NCBI GenBank assembly: GCA_027296805.1 | Contig: JAPUIR010000208.1 | Coordinates: 1 to 5,005 of the forward strand | From: Chloroflexota bacterium | GTDB lineage: Bacteria > Chloroflexota > Dehalococcoidia > Bin125 | Direction of reading: 5' to 3' | Length of the DNA stretch: 5,005 nt | Shown: piece after piece, positions 4,417 through 5,005 of the stretch | Position numbering within the stretch: the stretch's first letter is position 1 | Layout of the letters: each line of letters begins with the position of its first letter | Program-made: the position numbers and the translations under genes | Notes under the pieces: generated by a model | Seen by the model: only the letters and a program-made list of their open reading frames with translations | What the model was told of the DNA's origin: nothing | Database searches by the model: none

Positions 4417-5005
4417 GTGGCGAAGGCGTTCGATGTCGAGGCTGCCGCGGCGGAGCTGGCGGCGGCCCACCCCTCGGACATCCTGCAAGCCGCGTTGGAG
4501 GCGTTCAGTCCCGCGATCACGATCTCCTTCAGTGGGGCGGAGGACGTGGTGTTGATCGACATGGCGTCGCGGCTGGGGGCGTCGTTCCGAGTCTTCACTC
4601 TGGACACGGGACGGCTCAACCCGGAAACGCTGGAGTTCATCGATCTGGTGCGCGAGCGCTACGACGTACCGATCGAGGCCTACTCCCCTCAGCCGGAGGC
4701 GGTCCAGGATTTAGTGCGCGCCAAGGGGCTGTTCTCGTTCTATCGGGACGGGCACGAGGAGTGCTGCGCGATCCGCAAGGTCGAGCCGCTGGGGCGAGCG
4801 CTCGCCGGTAAGCGCGCCTACGTCACCGGGCAGCGCAAGGACCAGAGCCCGAGCACGCGCAACCACGTCCCGCTCGTGCAGCTCGATCCGCGGTTCGAGG
4901 AGGCGGGCGTCGAGCTGGTGAAGTTCAACCCGCTCGCCAACTGGACCTCGGATCAGGTCTGGCGCGAGATCCGCGATCGCGACATCCCGTACAACCCGCT
5001 GCACG
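4417..5005 (+). CDS. cysH: Adenylyl-sulfate/phosphoadenylyl-sulfate reductase CysH, N-terminal part
   Basis: Assimilatory reductase that turns APS (or PAPS) into sulfite with thioredoxin as donor. The first 196 residues are in the window and the gene continues past the right edge. Visible signatures are the nucleotide-binding loop SFSGAEDVVLIDMA (37-50), TLDTGRLNPET (61-71), CCAIRKVEPL with Cys116-Cys117, VTGQRKDQSPSTR (136-148) and NPLANWTSDQVW (171-182). The CC pair in CCxxRKVxPL is the hallmark of the [4Fe-4S] cluster type, which mostly uses APS. The second cysteine pair and the C-terminal catalytic cysteine should lie just beyond the edge. The GTG at 4417 is supported by AAAGGGG 7 nt upstream and by family alignment. 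It is transcribed away from the regulator-cysK operon across a 206-bp shared region, suggesting common control. APS preference is inferred from the CC motif. Confidence 0.94.
   Translation, partial: MAKAFDVEAAAAELAAAHPSDILQAALEAFSPAITISFSGAEDVVLIDMASRLGASFRVFTLDTGRLNPETLEFIDLVRERYDVPIEAYSPQPEAVQDLVRAKGLFSFYRDGHEECCAIRKVEPLGRALAGKRAYVTGQRKDQSPSTRNHVPLVQLDPRFEEAGVELVKFNPLANWTSDQVWREIRDRDIPYNPLH

Noticed and set aside
4350..5004. Two minus-strand open frames (4350-4640 and 4711-5004) at the right end.
   Set aside because: They are antisense to cysH, which has clear family motifs, and have no motifs themselves.

Overview
The window is G+C-rich throughout (by eye roughly two thirds) and carries a compact sulfur-assimilation and cysteine-biosynthesis locus. 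The pairing of a CysO-type sulfur-carrier protein with an O-phosphoserine-type cysteine synthase (CysM) is best known from Actinobacteria, and the G+C content and GTG starts fit that. Deep-branching actinobacteria (Thermoleophilia or Rubrobacteria) or another high-GC phylum such as Chloroflexi are possible. The placement is an inference from gene content.

Layout. Five genes run leftwards with short gaps (11, 52, 38 and 12 nt) and look like one operon: an Rrf2-family regulator (3782-4210), cysK (2811-3770), a fusion of a ubiquitin-like sulfur-carrier domain to an E1-like adenylyltransferase (1658-2758), a free CysO-like carrier (1341-1619) and cysM (369-1328). After a 161-nt gap, a 1-Cys peroxiredoxin starts at 207 and runs off the left edge, also leftwards. 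In the other direction, cysH (a [4Fe-4S]-type APS/PAPS reductase) starts at 4417 and runs off the right edge. The 206-bp region between the regulator and cysH is divergent and holds two sets of repeats that look like regulator sites.

How the genes fit together. CysH would reduce activated sulfate to sulfite on the way to sulfide. CysK would use sulfide with O-acetylserine. The E1 domain would adenylate a carrier C-terminus so that it can become a thiocarboxylate, and CysM would use that thiocarboxylate, probably with O-phosphoserine, as in Mycobacterium tuberculosis. The Rrf2 protein, directly upstream of cysK, is a candidate CymR-like cysteine regulator.

The most unusual points are the physical fusion of a carrier domain to its activating enzyme and the fact that neither carrier ends in a free Gly-Gly. 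The free carrier has one extra Ser, and the fused one continues directly into the E1 domain. Both would need proteolytic processing, or the fused domain must do something other than classic sulfur carriage. No peptidase gene is present in the window. No RNA gene, CRISPR array or mobile element was seen, and no gene-free stretch exceeds 300 bases.
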